A stretch of 7,722 bases of DNA, from contig JAEORI010000311.1 of assembly GCA_016840965.1 (NCBI GenBank), forward strand, positions 1 to 7,722, given 5' to 3'. Of this stretch, positions 1 through 4,986 are shown piece by piece. Numbering within the stretch: position 1 is the first letter of the stretch; each line of letters starts with the position of its first letter. The position numbers and the translations under genes were made by a program. The notes beneath the pieces are model-generated. The model had not been told where the DNA came from. It saw only the letters and a program-made list of their open reading frames with translations, and did not search any database. Source of the DNA: Candidatus Thorarchaeota archaeon. GTDB lineage: Archaea > Asgardarchaeota > Thorarchaeia > Thorarchaeales > Thorarchaeaceae.

Positions 1-297
1 AATGATGAAAGAAAATCTGTCGAAGAGGCAGTGAATTATCTGCAGAACAGAGGTTACAGGACTCGAGAATCTGCAGAAGCATCAATAGATTTCATTTCTC
101 CAACAAACAAAAACGGAAAAATCAACTTCTTCGCTCCATATATTTTCACTTACTTCATAGGACGAACAAACTTCGTATATCCAACATTTCTCAAGGCTTC
201 ACAGAAGGATTTACTCCCTGACTTCTTCAAGACCGTCTATATGAATCCTTATTCAGGTTCAAGTATAACATGGAACAAGGCATTCGAATGGATGTAG
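1..297 (+). CDS. 3' end of an unrecognised protein gene (5' end outside window)
   Basis: The reading frame is open from the first base of the window to a TAG at 295-297, giving 98 residues beginning NDERKSVEEAV. An internal GTG at 31 could serve as a start. However, the frame continues upstream of it without a stop and no ribosome binding site precedes it, so this is more likely the C-terminal part of a longer protein. The segment is rich in aromatic residues (FFAPYIFTYFIGRTNFVYP) and ends WNKAFEWM. It has no signal peptide, no obvious membrane helix and no motif I recognise. The small membrane-protein gene at 319 follows after 21 bases on the same strand, so the two may be cotranscribed. Function unknown. 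Confidence 0.6.
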   Translation, partial: NDERKSVEEAVNYLQNRGYRTRESAEASIDFISPTNKNGKINFFAPYIFTYFIGRTNFVYPTFLKASQKDLLPDFFKTVYMNPYSGSSITWNKAFEWM

Positions 298-307
298 TTC
301 AATAATT

Positions 308-313
308 AGGGGT
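308..313 (+). promoter_or_regulatory. Ribosome binding site (AGGGGT) deciding a TTG start
   Basis: AGGGGT lies five bases before the TTG at 319, and there is no in-frame ATG in the small gene's basic N-terminus. This site is the main support for choosing TTG as the start. Confidence 0.5.
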
Positions 314-318
314 TCAGC

Positions 319-543
319 TTGCCAAAGCCAAAAAAGAAGAAACCAGGCAATGGTCGAAAAAAGCAGTTTGAGCAAATATTCTGTGCTTCAGACTTAGTCT
401 TAATTTTTCTTCTCTGGATTTTAAGCAGCTTCTTTCAAGCGACCGGTGTTGAGATAATTGTGTTCTATTTGATTGGTTCTTTAGCAGTAATTATCGTACT
501 TCGAGCGATTGATCGACGTGCTACTCGGCAGGCTTTGCAATAG
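319..543 (+). CDS. Small two-helix membrane protein, function unknown
   Basis: A 74-residue protein starts at TTG 319 behind the AGGGGT site. The first 15 residues are strongly basic (PKPKKKKPGNGRKK). Two hydrophobic segments follow, at about residues 25-40 (DLVLIFLLWILSSFFQ) and 44-62 (VEIIVFYLIGSLAVIIVLR), and then a basic tail (DRRATRQALQ). Both ends are basic, so by the positive-inside rule the likely topology is a helical hairpin with both termini in the cytoplasm. I do not recognise a family. It follows the partial gene by 21 bases and converges on the aminopeptidase gene, with only 12 bases between the two stop codons. The composition (basic soluble tail, clean hydrophobic segments) supports a real gene, but its role cannot be told. 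Confidence 0.6.
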   Translation: MPKPKKKKPGNGRKKQFEQIFCASDLVLIFLLWILSSFFQATGVEIIVFYLIGSLAVIIVLRAIDRRATRQALQ

Positions 544-555
544 ATCTCTTAGTTT

Positions 556-1569
556 CTAAACCCGGAGAACTCCATCCTCCATTATTACTAGTCTATTTCC
601 ATCTGAAAAAAATACTGTCACCGTAGGTCTATCAACTAGGAAATCTTGATGAGTTGCAGAATTATTCATGGATATGCCTGGATAGTCCATGTTGTTACCA
701 AAAGCTACATGAATAGTATTTCCCACTTTCTCACTCTCTAGAAACTCTTCCACAATTCTTGCTTTAGAGTTTAGACCGATTGCAAACTCACCTACGCATT
801 TTGCCATCTCATCTATTGCTTGAGTTTCTGTCACAACTCTGAGTGCTTCCATATCTTCACACACAACTTCGGTGACTTTTCCAGCGCTAGTTTCGATTTT
901 GATTGGCTTACTAAGTGGACCGTATCCTCCTACAGCAAGATCGCAGACCAGAGTGCCTTGCATTGAGTTCTCAACTGGTCCAACGATTACTTCTCCTGTT
1001 GGGAGGTTCATCCATTTCATGTCTTTCCAATTGAGATAGGTGTCACTAAACCAAGTGCGGCCTTTTACGCTTATTTCAAAATCTGATCCAGATGGAGAAG
1101 TCACATGGACAGATTCCACATCTTGCAGGACAGATAGTAATGATTTTGCTTTACGTTGCATCTCTGCATTTTCCTCACTAGTTAAGGACAATGCTCCCTC
1201 CGTCAGCATATCCATCTCAATTCCTGGGCAGTGACCAAGTCTAGAACGACCTTTCCTAGTTTCTAAGTTTATGATTTTGATTCGAAATGGAGTTTCTTCA
1301 GATGTTCCTCTCAGAATGTTGATGTAGATATCAGGGGGATTGTGCGAATTTATCATCTCAATAAGATGTTGAGGAATCTCATTTCGGTACTCGTTTGGTT
1401 TTGTTTCTAAAACAACCATACGTGTCCAAAGTCCTAGGCTCAGAGCTCCCTCTGCGAATGCATGTGCTACATCTTTACGTACATCATCAGTGACAATAAG
1501 AATCGATTCACCTGGTCTTGCCTCAAGCACAGATTCCAAGGCATTTGCTGACGCGATTATTGGATCCAT
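556..1569 (-). CDS. M29-type metallo-aminopeptidase (COG2309-like)
   Basis: Likely a cytoplasmic two-metal aminopeptidase that releases N-terminal residues from peptides, of the M29/leucyl-aminopeptidase (AmpS/AmpT) type. Numbering here begins at a TTG at 1570-1572 (338 residues). The N-terminal half is an alpha/beta domain (about 1-130). The C-terminal half carries the signature blocks NLPTGEV (189-195, Glu194), GEFAIGLN (261-268, Glu262), HVAFGNN (His288) and SATHQDFLVD (His308, Asp310). These match the family's two Glu, two His and one Asp metal ligands. At about 337 residues it is shorter than the roughly 410 of bacterial AmpS, so it probably belongs to the shorter archaeal branch. I place the start at ATG 1567-1569, because AGGTG at 1576-1580 is six bases from it but only three from the TTG. 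The substrate is not predictable. Confidence 0.85.
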   Translation of the reverse strand: MDPIIASANALESVLEARPGESILIVTDDVRKDVAHAFAEGALSLGLWTRMVVLETKPNEYRNEIPQHLIEMINSHNPPDIYINILRGTSEETPFRIKIINLETRKGRSRLGHCPGIEMDMLTEGALSLTSEENAEMQRKAKSLLSVLQDVESVHVTSPSGSDFEISVKGRTWFSDTYLNWKDMKWMNLPTGEVIVGPVENSMQGTLVCDLAVGGYGPLSKPIKIETSAGKVTEVVCEDMEALRVVTETQAIDEMAKCVGEFAIGLNSKARIVEEFLESEKVGNTIHVAFGNNMDYPGISMNNSATHQDFLVDRPTVTVFFSDGNRLVIMEDGVLRV

Positions 1570-1575
1570 CAATTA

Positions 1576-1580
1576 CACCT
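1576..1580 (-). promoter_or_regulatory. Ribosome binding site (AGGTG) of the aminopeptidase gene
   Basis: Read on the minus strand, AGGTG lies six bases before the ATG and three before an overlapping TTG. It therefore favours the ATG at 1567-1569. Confidence 0.5.
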
Positions 1581-1617
1581 ACTGCTTTCCGTTTACAGGT
1601 TGCTTTAGACTCTTCTG

Positions 1618-1626
1618 AATTATACA
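1618..1626 (-). promoter_or_regulatory. Candidate archaeal TATA box for the aminopeptidase gene
   Basis: The minus strand reads TGTATAATT. A start site about 25 bases downstream would fall near 1597, leaving a leader of about 27 bases that includes the AGGTG site. The placement is consistent with archaeal promoters, but the sequence match is weak and no transcription data are available. Confidence 0.35.
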
Positions 1627-1630
1627 TTGT

Positions 1631-1671
1631 TAAAAACAAGGAATGTGTGATGGTTTTTCTACCATCACACA
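1631..1671 (-). terminator. Perfect 11-bp hairpin with T-rich tail between two minus-strand genes
   Basis: The plus strand reads TGTGTGATGGT (1644-1654), a six-base loop, then the exact reverse complement ACCATCACACA (1661-1671). On the minus strand the hairpin begins 13 bases after the membrane-protein stop and is followed by TTCCTTGTTTTT (1632-1643). This resembles an intrinsic terminator ending the 3055-1685 transcript before the aminopeptidase promoter. Archaeal termination relies mainly on T-tracts, so the hairpin could instead stabilise the 3' end or bind a protein. Confidence 0.55.
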
Positions 1672-1684
1672 GATAATCAAACTA

Positions 1685-3055
1685 TTACTCACTTTGTCGT
1701 GCTCGGGTGTATGCACGGTCAAGCTCTTGGTTCAGTGATGCAGGAATAGCTGTCTTGCCAGTTATCTCACCCTCTTTGCGTCTGATGAAGACATAGAGCA
1801 GTGTGACATAGACGATGTCAAATGTACTCAAGACAAGAGCGCTGGGTATCGATGCAAAGATCACGAACACTACAGTTATGATAAATGTAACGAATATGTC
1901 TCCATTGGAATAGATCCATCCGAACAATGCCCCAAAGGCTGCAAAACCAAAGAAGATCATAACTCTTAGAACACCACAGCCCCACCTTACAGCTGTTTCT
2001 TTGATGAGCACATCGACGAAGTTCTTGCGGACCAAACCTGCACTCCGCTTGATGGCTTTGGTTGCACTCAACTCTTCTGCAACCATAGCTGGAATTGTAA
2101 AGTAATTAACTAGCGCCCATACCCATCCAATGATGCCCTCAGCTGCATATCCAACTCCTCTCCCAATAGCACTCTGGGATTTGCTGGCAGCACCTCTGAT
2201 GGCAAGTCTGACTAATGCAATGATGACGCTCATGATACTTAGCACTACGAGAGCACCAAGGACTCCGAGTGACGATTTCACGCCATCTCCAAGGGTTGGG
2301 TCTCGACCCCGCATGTAGATGTATGTTATTGCAGATGTAGTTGAATAGGCGAAATTGTAGAAGAAGATTGTAACAAAGAGATACACAACAATGCCTATAA
2401 TATATGGCCAGTCTGTTTCAAGTACAAACTCATACCCTGGAGAAAGAACTTGGGGCATGAAGTAGACCAATATACCTGCAAATAATATTGCTGAAACAAG
2501 AGTAAAGATCATTGTTAGTAGTGGCGGAACAAAGGTGCCTTTCTCATCTAGGGTCACTTGTCCAGTCAGTTTAATTATCTCTCCAGCTCTTCTGATTCTA
2601 TCTTTAAATACTGTGAATAGAAGTAGCGTGAGAAATAGTGTGAGCAAACCTGGTATCATAGCTGGCCACCAGATTCCAATTTGTGATAATGGCCAGACAC
2701 CAGTCACCAGCAGGAATATGACTAATCCCCATGTCAAGATGTTCATGAAAAGCGCACCAATAGTGATTAAGGTTCCACCAAATCGTCTTGCCGCAAGCGA
2801 TGCGAGAAGACCAAGCCCTAAGCTCAGCCCTATTATTCCCAAGAGTGCTGCACCTATCAACCACATATTGCCAGCTAAAAATGGTAAGAAACTAGTGATG
2901 ATTCCAGTGATGTCATATATCATCCAAAGGTTCCAGATTGCATAGACTCCTAATGTTATGAAACCTCCAAAGACAATAAGGAGCCCAGCGATTGCTCCTT
3001 TATGGCTTGGAAACTTCTTTTTTTCATGATATTCATAAATGTCAGTAACGGTCAA
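1685..3055 (-). CDS. Polytopic membrane protein with DUF6159-like C-terminal half
   Basis: A 456-residue integral membrane protein with about ten hydrophobic segments, roughly at residues 20-46, 54-88, 93-118, 130-150, 176-200, 216-243, 262-287, 300-325, 358-381 and 386-424. The C-terminal half resembles DUF6159: RGRDPTLGDGVKSSLG (249-264), GWVWALVNYFTIPAMV (310-325) and EELSATKAIKRSAGLVRKNF (327-346). In that family the matching blocks are a GDPT-like loop, a W-x-x-xYF-x-P helix and an amphipathic AxxRS linker. The N-terminal half (four or five helices) is additional and unrecognised. The start is TTG 3055, because GGAGGAG lies eight bases upstream and the first in-frame ATG is at residue 45, inside a helix. 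It has a basic cytoplasmic-type N-terminus (YHEKKKFPSHK) and a soluble C-terminal tail. Function unknown; I infer no transport activity. It is transcribed divergently from the UspA gene. Confidence 0.8.
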   Translation of the reverse strand: MTVTDIYEYHEKKKFPSHKGAIAGLLIVFGGFITLGVYAIWNLWMIYDITGIITSFLPFLAGNMWLIGAALLGIIGLSLGLGLLASLAARRFGGTLITIGALFMNILTWGLVIFLLVTGVWPLSQIGIWWPAMIPGLLTLFLTLLLFTVFKDRIRRAGEIIKLTGQVTLDEKGTFVPPLLTMIFTLVSAILFAGILVYFMPQVLSPGYEFVLETDWPYIIGIVVYLFVTIFFYNFAYSTTSAITYIYMRGRDPTLGDGVKSSLGVLGALVVLSIMSVIIALVRLAIRGAASKSQSAIGRGVGYAAEGIIGWVWALVNYFTIPAMVAEELSATKAIKRSAGLVRKNFVDVLIKETAVRWGCGVLRVMIFFGFAAFGALFGWIYSNGDIFVTFIITVVFVIFASIPSALVLSTFDIVYVTLLYVFIRRKEGEITGKTAIPASLNQELDRAYTRARQSE

Positions 3056-3063
3056 TGTCGACT

Positions 3064-3070
3064 CTCCTCC
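3064..3070 (-). promoter_or_regulatory. Strong ribosome binding site (GGAGGAG) supporting a TTG start
   Basis: The minus strand reads GGAGGAG eight bases before the TTG at 3053-3055. No alternative start lies near it, so this site fixes the beginning of the DUF6159-like gene. Confidence 0.7.
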
Positions 3071-3082
3071 ACAGAATTAACA

Positions 3083-3106
3083 TTGTATAGATTATGAACA
3101 ATAAAA
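3083..3106. promoter_or_regulatory. Divergent promoter region with two TATA-like boxes
   Basis: The 64 bases between the two divergent starts hold TTGTATAGA on the plus strand (3083-3091). This would start transcription near 3113 and give the UspA gene a leader of only a few bases. TTTTATTG on the minus strand (3099-3106) would start near 3077 and keep the GGAGGAG site in the leader of the membrane-protein gene. The two boxes nearly abut, so the two transcription complexes could exclude one another. Assigned by spacing only. Confidence 0.4.
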
Positions 3107-3119
3107 TGAAATTAAACCT

Positions 3120-3647
3120 ATGCCAAAGACCAAAACACAAGTTAATTATAATGAACATGCACTGAGAATCTCTATGGCCGACGTTCTATATTGTGCACCA
3201 GGACATATCTTTTGTAGCGCTAACAAAGTAATGTTAGCTGTCGATGGTAGTCAAGGTTCAGCTCGAGCGGCTACTGTCGCCTTCGAAGTAGCTGAAATGA
3301 CAAAGTCAAAACTCTTCATCATTCATGTTGTACCTACATCAGTTGTACAACAATTCTCACTTATGTCCAACTCAGCATTCGATGATGCTATTAGAAAATA
3401 TGAAGCAAAAGGACAAAAAATGCTTGATGGTACTAAAGTTGCAGCTGAAGAATACGACATTGAAGTTGAGCTGATCCTTGATAAAGGATCCCCCAGTGAG
3501 AGAATCATTGCTCAGGCCAACAATCTAGGTGTCGACCTAATAGTGATTGGTTCTGAGGGCTTGGACGGTGTATCAAGATCCGGTATAGGCAGTATTACCG
3601 AACGAGTTGTGAATGGTGCCCTAGGTCCTGTTCTTGTCGTGAAATAG
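3120..3647 (+). CDS. Universal stress protein (UspA family), ATP-binding type
   Basis: A 175-residue UspA-fold protein. The domain begins at KVMLAVDGSQGS (residues 36-47, Asp42 in the nucleotide-contacting position) and runs to the final strand PVLVVK. The ATP-binding signature G-x2-G-x9-G-S is intact: Gly144, Gly147, Gly157, Ser158. This is the MJ0577-like, nucleotide-binding subclass rather than the non-binding E. coli UspA type. It probably acts as a cytoplasmic dimer in stress or energy-state signalling; the partner is unknown. Residues 1-35 are an extension before the usual start, with two cysteines (Cys25, Cys32) in YCAPGHIFC. No Shine-Dalgarno precedes ATG 3120, which fits a nearly leaderless message. 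A later ATG at 3174 (residue 19) is possible, but also lacks a ribosome site. It stands alone between divergent and convergent neighbours. Confidence 0.9.
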   Translation: MPKTKTQVNYNEHALRISMADVLYCAPGHIFCSANKVMLAVDGSQGSARAATVAFEVAEMTKSKLFIIHVVPTSVVQQFSLMSNSAFDDAIRKYEAKGQKMLDGTKVAAEEYDIEVELILDKGSPSERIIAQANNLGVDLIVIGSEGLDGVSRSGIGSITERVVNGALGPVLVVK

Positions 3648-3671
3648 TCTAATCCTTAATGGACGAATATA

Positions 3672-3690
3672 TATCATAAAGCCAATGATA
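3672..3690. terminator. Weak AT-rich hairpin between convergent genes
   Basis: TATCAT (3672-3677), a seven-base loop and ATGATA (3685-3690) form a six-bp stem in the 46-base gap between the convergent UspA gene and the small GIPE-motif gene. It could end transcription from either side, but the stem is short and AT-rich and there is no long T-run. Confidence 0.25.
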
Positions 3691-3693
3691 AAA

Positions 3694-3987
3694 TCAGAAA
3701 CCTAAAGGCATCATAGGTATCTCATTATCCTCCTCGAGTTCTCTAACCATTCTGAATATTCCCCTAATGCTAAGGATTTCCCATGCTGGTTTTGCGAATG
3801 CCCTGGTAATTTGCCTAGCTTTTTCTTCTGGAATACCATTCTGCCTAAGTGTTTTATAAAACACTTTAGCGCCTTTTTTGACTTCAGCTTTGCCTTTTCG
3901 AAGTGACCACCACGTTTTGAACAGAAGTTTTGACCCACCGCCAATAGCTGTTCCAGTTAGGGACGCAATGGATCGCACTGTTCCCAT
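3694..3987 (-). CDS. Small basic GIPE-motif protein (97 residues), unrecognised family
   Basis: A 97-residue protein with ATG at 3985-3987, two bases after the stop of the upstream gene, so the pair is almost certainly cotranscribed. A weak GAGGAG lies 11 bases before the ATG, within the neighbour's acidic-tail codons. A glycine-rich stretch (TGTAIGGGSKLLFKTWWSL, 11-29) is followed by a basic region. The block FYKTLRQNGIPEEKARQITR (43-62) continues with a Phe at 64. The same pattern occurs in the upstream protein with identical spacing (FY, eight residues to GIPE, Ala at +6, Thr at +10, Phe at +13 from the Gly). The C-terminus is acidic, then PMMPLGF. It is soluble and mostly helical by appearance, with one moderately hydrophobic segment. 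I do not recognise the family. The net basic charge contrasts with the acidic tail of its partner. Confidence 0.7.
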   Translation of the reverse strand: MGTVRSIASLTGTAIGGGSKLLFKTWWSLRKGKAEVKKGAKVFYKTLRQNGIPEEKARQITRAFAKPAWEILSIRGIFRMVRELEEDNEIPMMPLGF

Positions 3988-3989
3988 TA

Positions 3990-4421
3990 CTACTCAGACT
4001 CCTCGTCATCCTCGTCATCGTAATTGTCAAAATCACGTAGTTTCTTTCTCTTGCCTTTGATTTCAACCGTCGCCTCATCACCCACCATACTCATGAGTTT
4101 GGTGAAGTCAAGAGCTCCAACAAACTTTTTTGTCATGTCAAGGGCTACATCCTCTGGAATTCCTTCAGCTAATAAATTGCTATAGAACTTACCAATGCCT
4201 GCTGCCATGTTACCAGCGGCTTCGGGACTATAGACGCTATCAATTAGACCGGATATCAATTTAGGAATAGCATCATTGAGAGCCTGAAAGAGTTCAGGTA
4301 GAGCTTCTGCAACTTCTTTGAGCTCCTCAGCATCACTCTTATGATATCTTCTCTCATCTCTTGGTCTTGTTTTTTGCTTTGATTCTTTATCGAAATCGTC
4401 ACTCAATTTATTATTCACCAA
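3990..4421 (-). CDS. GIPE-motif protein with acidic tail (143 residues), unrecognised family
   Basis: A 143-residue protein whose first 30 residues are charged and probably disordered (KESKQKTRPRDERRYHKSD). A helical region rich in Ala, Leu and Glu follows (31-64). The block FYSNLLAEGIPEDVALDMTK (79-98) is followed by Phe100, and the protein ends with KGKRKK and an acidic tail DDEDDEESE. The GIPE block repeats the pattern of the downstream 97-residue protein, so the two are probably distant paralogs. The start is TTG 4419-4421, with a GTG in the next codon as alternative. There is no ribosome site, but a strong TATA box lies about 30 bases upstream, fitting a leaderless message. It is the first gene of a two-gene unit. 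The function is unknown; a complex with its basic neighbour is inference from charge and pairing. Confidence 0.7.
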   Translation of the reverse strand: MVNNKLSDDFDKESKQKTRPRDERRYHKSDAEELKEVAEALPELFQALNDAIPKLISGLIDSVYSPEAAGNMAAGIGKFYSNLLAEGIPEDVALDMTKKFVGALDFTKLMSMVGDEATVEIKGKRKKLRDFDNYDDEDDEESE

Positions 4422-4434
4422 GTATGTTATTGAC

Positions 4435-4472
4435 TGGTCACCGACTATATATAAAGTGGAAAAAAGTGACCA
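4435..4472. promoter_or_regulatory. Inverted repeat TGGTCAC/GTGACCA bracketing the TATA box (possible operator)
   Basis: TGGTCAC (4435-4441) and its exact complement GTGACCA (4466-4472) are 24 bases apart and enclose the TATA box at 4446-4455 almost symmetrically. Binding there would block TBP/TFB access, so it is a candidate operator for the GIPE pair. The winged-helix protein encoded next door is the obvious candidate binder, but that is inference. Confidence 0.35.
4446..4455 (-). promoter_or_regulatory. Strong archaeal TATA box (TTTATATATA) of the GIPE gene pair
   Basis: The minus strand reads TTTATATATA, the best TATA match in the window. Its centre is about 30 bases before the TTG/GTG start of the 143-residue protein. 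That predicts transcription starting within a few bases of translation and explains the missing Shine-Dalgarno. Confidence 0.6.
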
Positions 4473-4475
4473 CTT
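4460..4475 (-). terminator. T6 tract with short dyad after the winged-helix gene
   Basis: On the minus strand, four bases after the winged-helix stop, AAGTG-GT-CACTT is followed by a run of six T (4460-4465). Oligo-T is the usual archaeal termination signal, so this probably ends the regulator's transcript just before the promoter of the GIPE pair. The two-base loop is too tight for a stable hairpin, and the dyad could be a protein site instead. Confidence 0.35.
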
Positions 4476-4479
4476 CTTA

Positions 4480-4971
4480 TCAGTCCAATCTGTCCCTTAC
4501 AAGCGCGAAATATCTTGCTCGTTCGTCTTCATCCTCAATTACTTGAAGAATTCCACGTTTCACAAGGCCATTGACTCGTTCTCTTACAATCCTTCTGGAG
4601 GCAGTCCCTCTCTCTGCTCTCACTGATGTTGTAATCTGGCTGATATTAAGAGGTCGAGAGTTATCCAGAATCTGGATGATTCTCCAACTAATATCGTCTC
4701 TCTTCAAATCTCCGTATCTTGACTCTAGGCGTTCAGCTTTTGTAAATTTACTCATCAATCGTACCATTCCGTCATAGAATTCAAACCCTTCCCGAATGAT
4801 TTTAGCTGAACTGCGCACTTCCTCGATACCTGGTCCTACTCTTTCAATCAGTTCTTCCAGTCTCGCTAGTCTTTTGGAGATTTCATCTAGCCTACCTTGA
4901 ACTTCTTCGAGGGTCAAGTCCGGTTTGTTGCTTTTTTTCTCAATGGACTTGGTATCTCTGGGTGATGTCAA
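4480..4971 (-). CDS. Coiled-coil winged-helix DNA-binding protein (putative transcription regulator)
   Basis: A 163-residue protein. Residues 1-18 are charged and flexible. Residues 19-46 have regular Leu/Ile heptads (LTLEEVQGRLDEISKRLARL), indicating a coiled coil. A helical linker spans 50-85. Residues 92-157 look like a winged helix-turn-helix: DDISWRIIQILDNSRPLNIS (first helices), ITTSVRAERGTASRRIVRER (turn and recognition helix), then NGLVKRGILQVIEDEDERAR with YFAL (wing). The protein is probably a dimeric transcription regulator; the ligand is unknown and no sensor domain is apparent. The start is TTG 4969-4971, the only in-frame initiator before the coiled coil; no good Shine-Dalgarno precedes it. 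Its start lies 15 bases from the divergent ClC start, a common arrangement for a regulator and its target. The GIPE pair lies directly downstream but has its own promoter. Confidence 0.75.
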   Translation of the reverse strand: MTSPRDTKSIEKKSNKPDLTLEEVQGRLDEISKRLARLEELIERVGPGIEEVRSSAKIIREGFEFYDGMVRLMSKFTKAERLESRYGDLKRDDISWRIIQILDNSRPLNISQITTSVRAERGTASRRIVRERVNGLVKRGILQVIEDEDERARYFALVRDRLD

Positions 4972-4986
4972 TGAACTGTCGCCAGT

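Noticed and set aside
2535..2945. A 136-codon open frame on the plus strand opposite the DUF6159-like gene
   Set aside because: It is antisense to hydrophobic helices of a convincing membrane protein, with no motif and no initiation signals.
3985..3992. The possibility that the two GIPE genes are one gene broken by a frameshift
   Set aside because: Each frame carries its own complete GIPE block and its own start. The upstream protein ends in a plausible acidic tail, so two adjacent genes explain the data better.
3711..4081. Overlapping minus-strand frames alternative to the two GIPE genes
   Set aside because: They are basic, Lys/Arg/Ser-rich translations in shifted frames. The chosen frames contain the shared GIPE block with exact spacing, which is strong evidence for coding.
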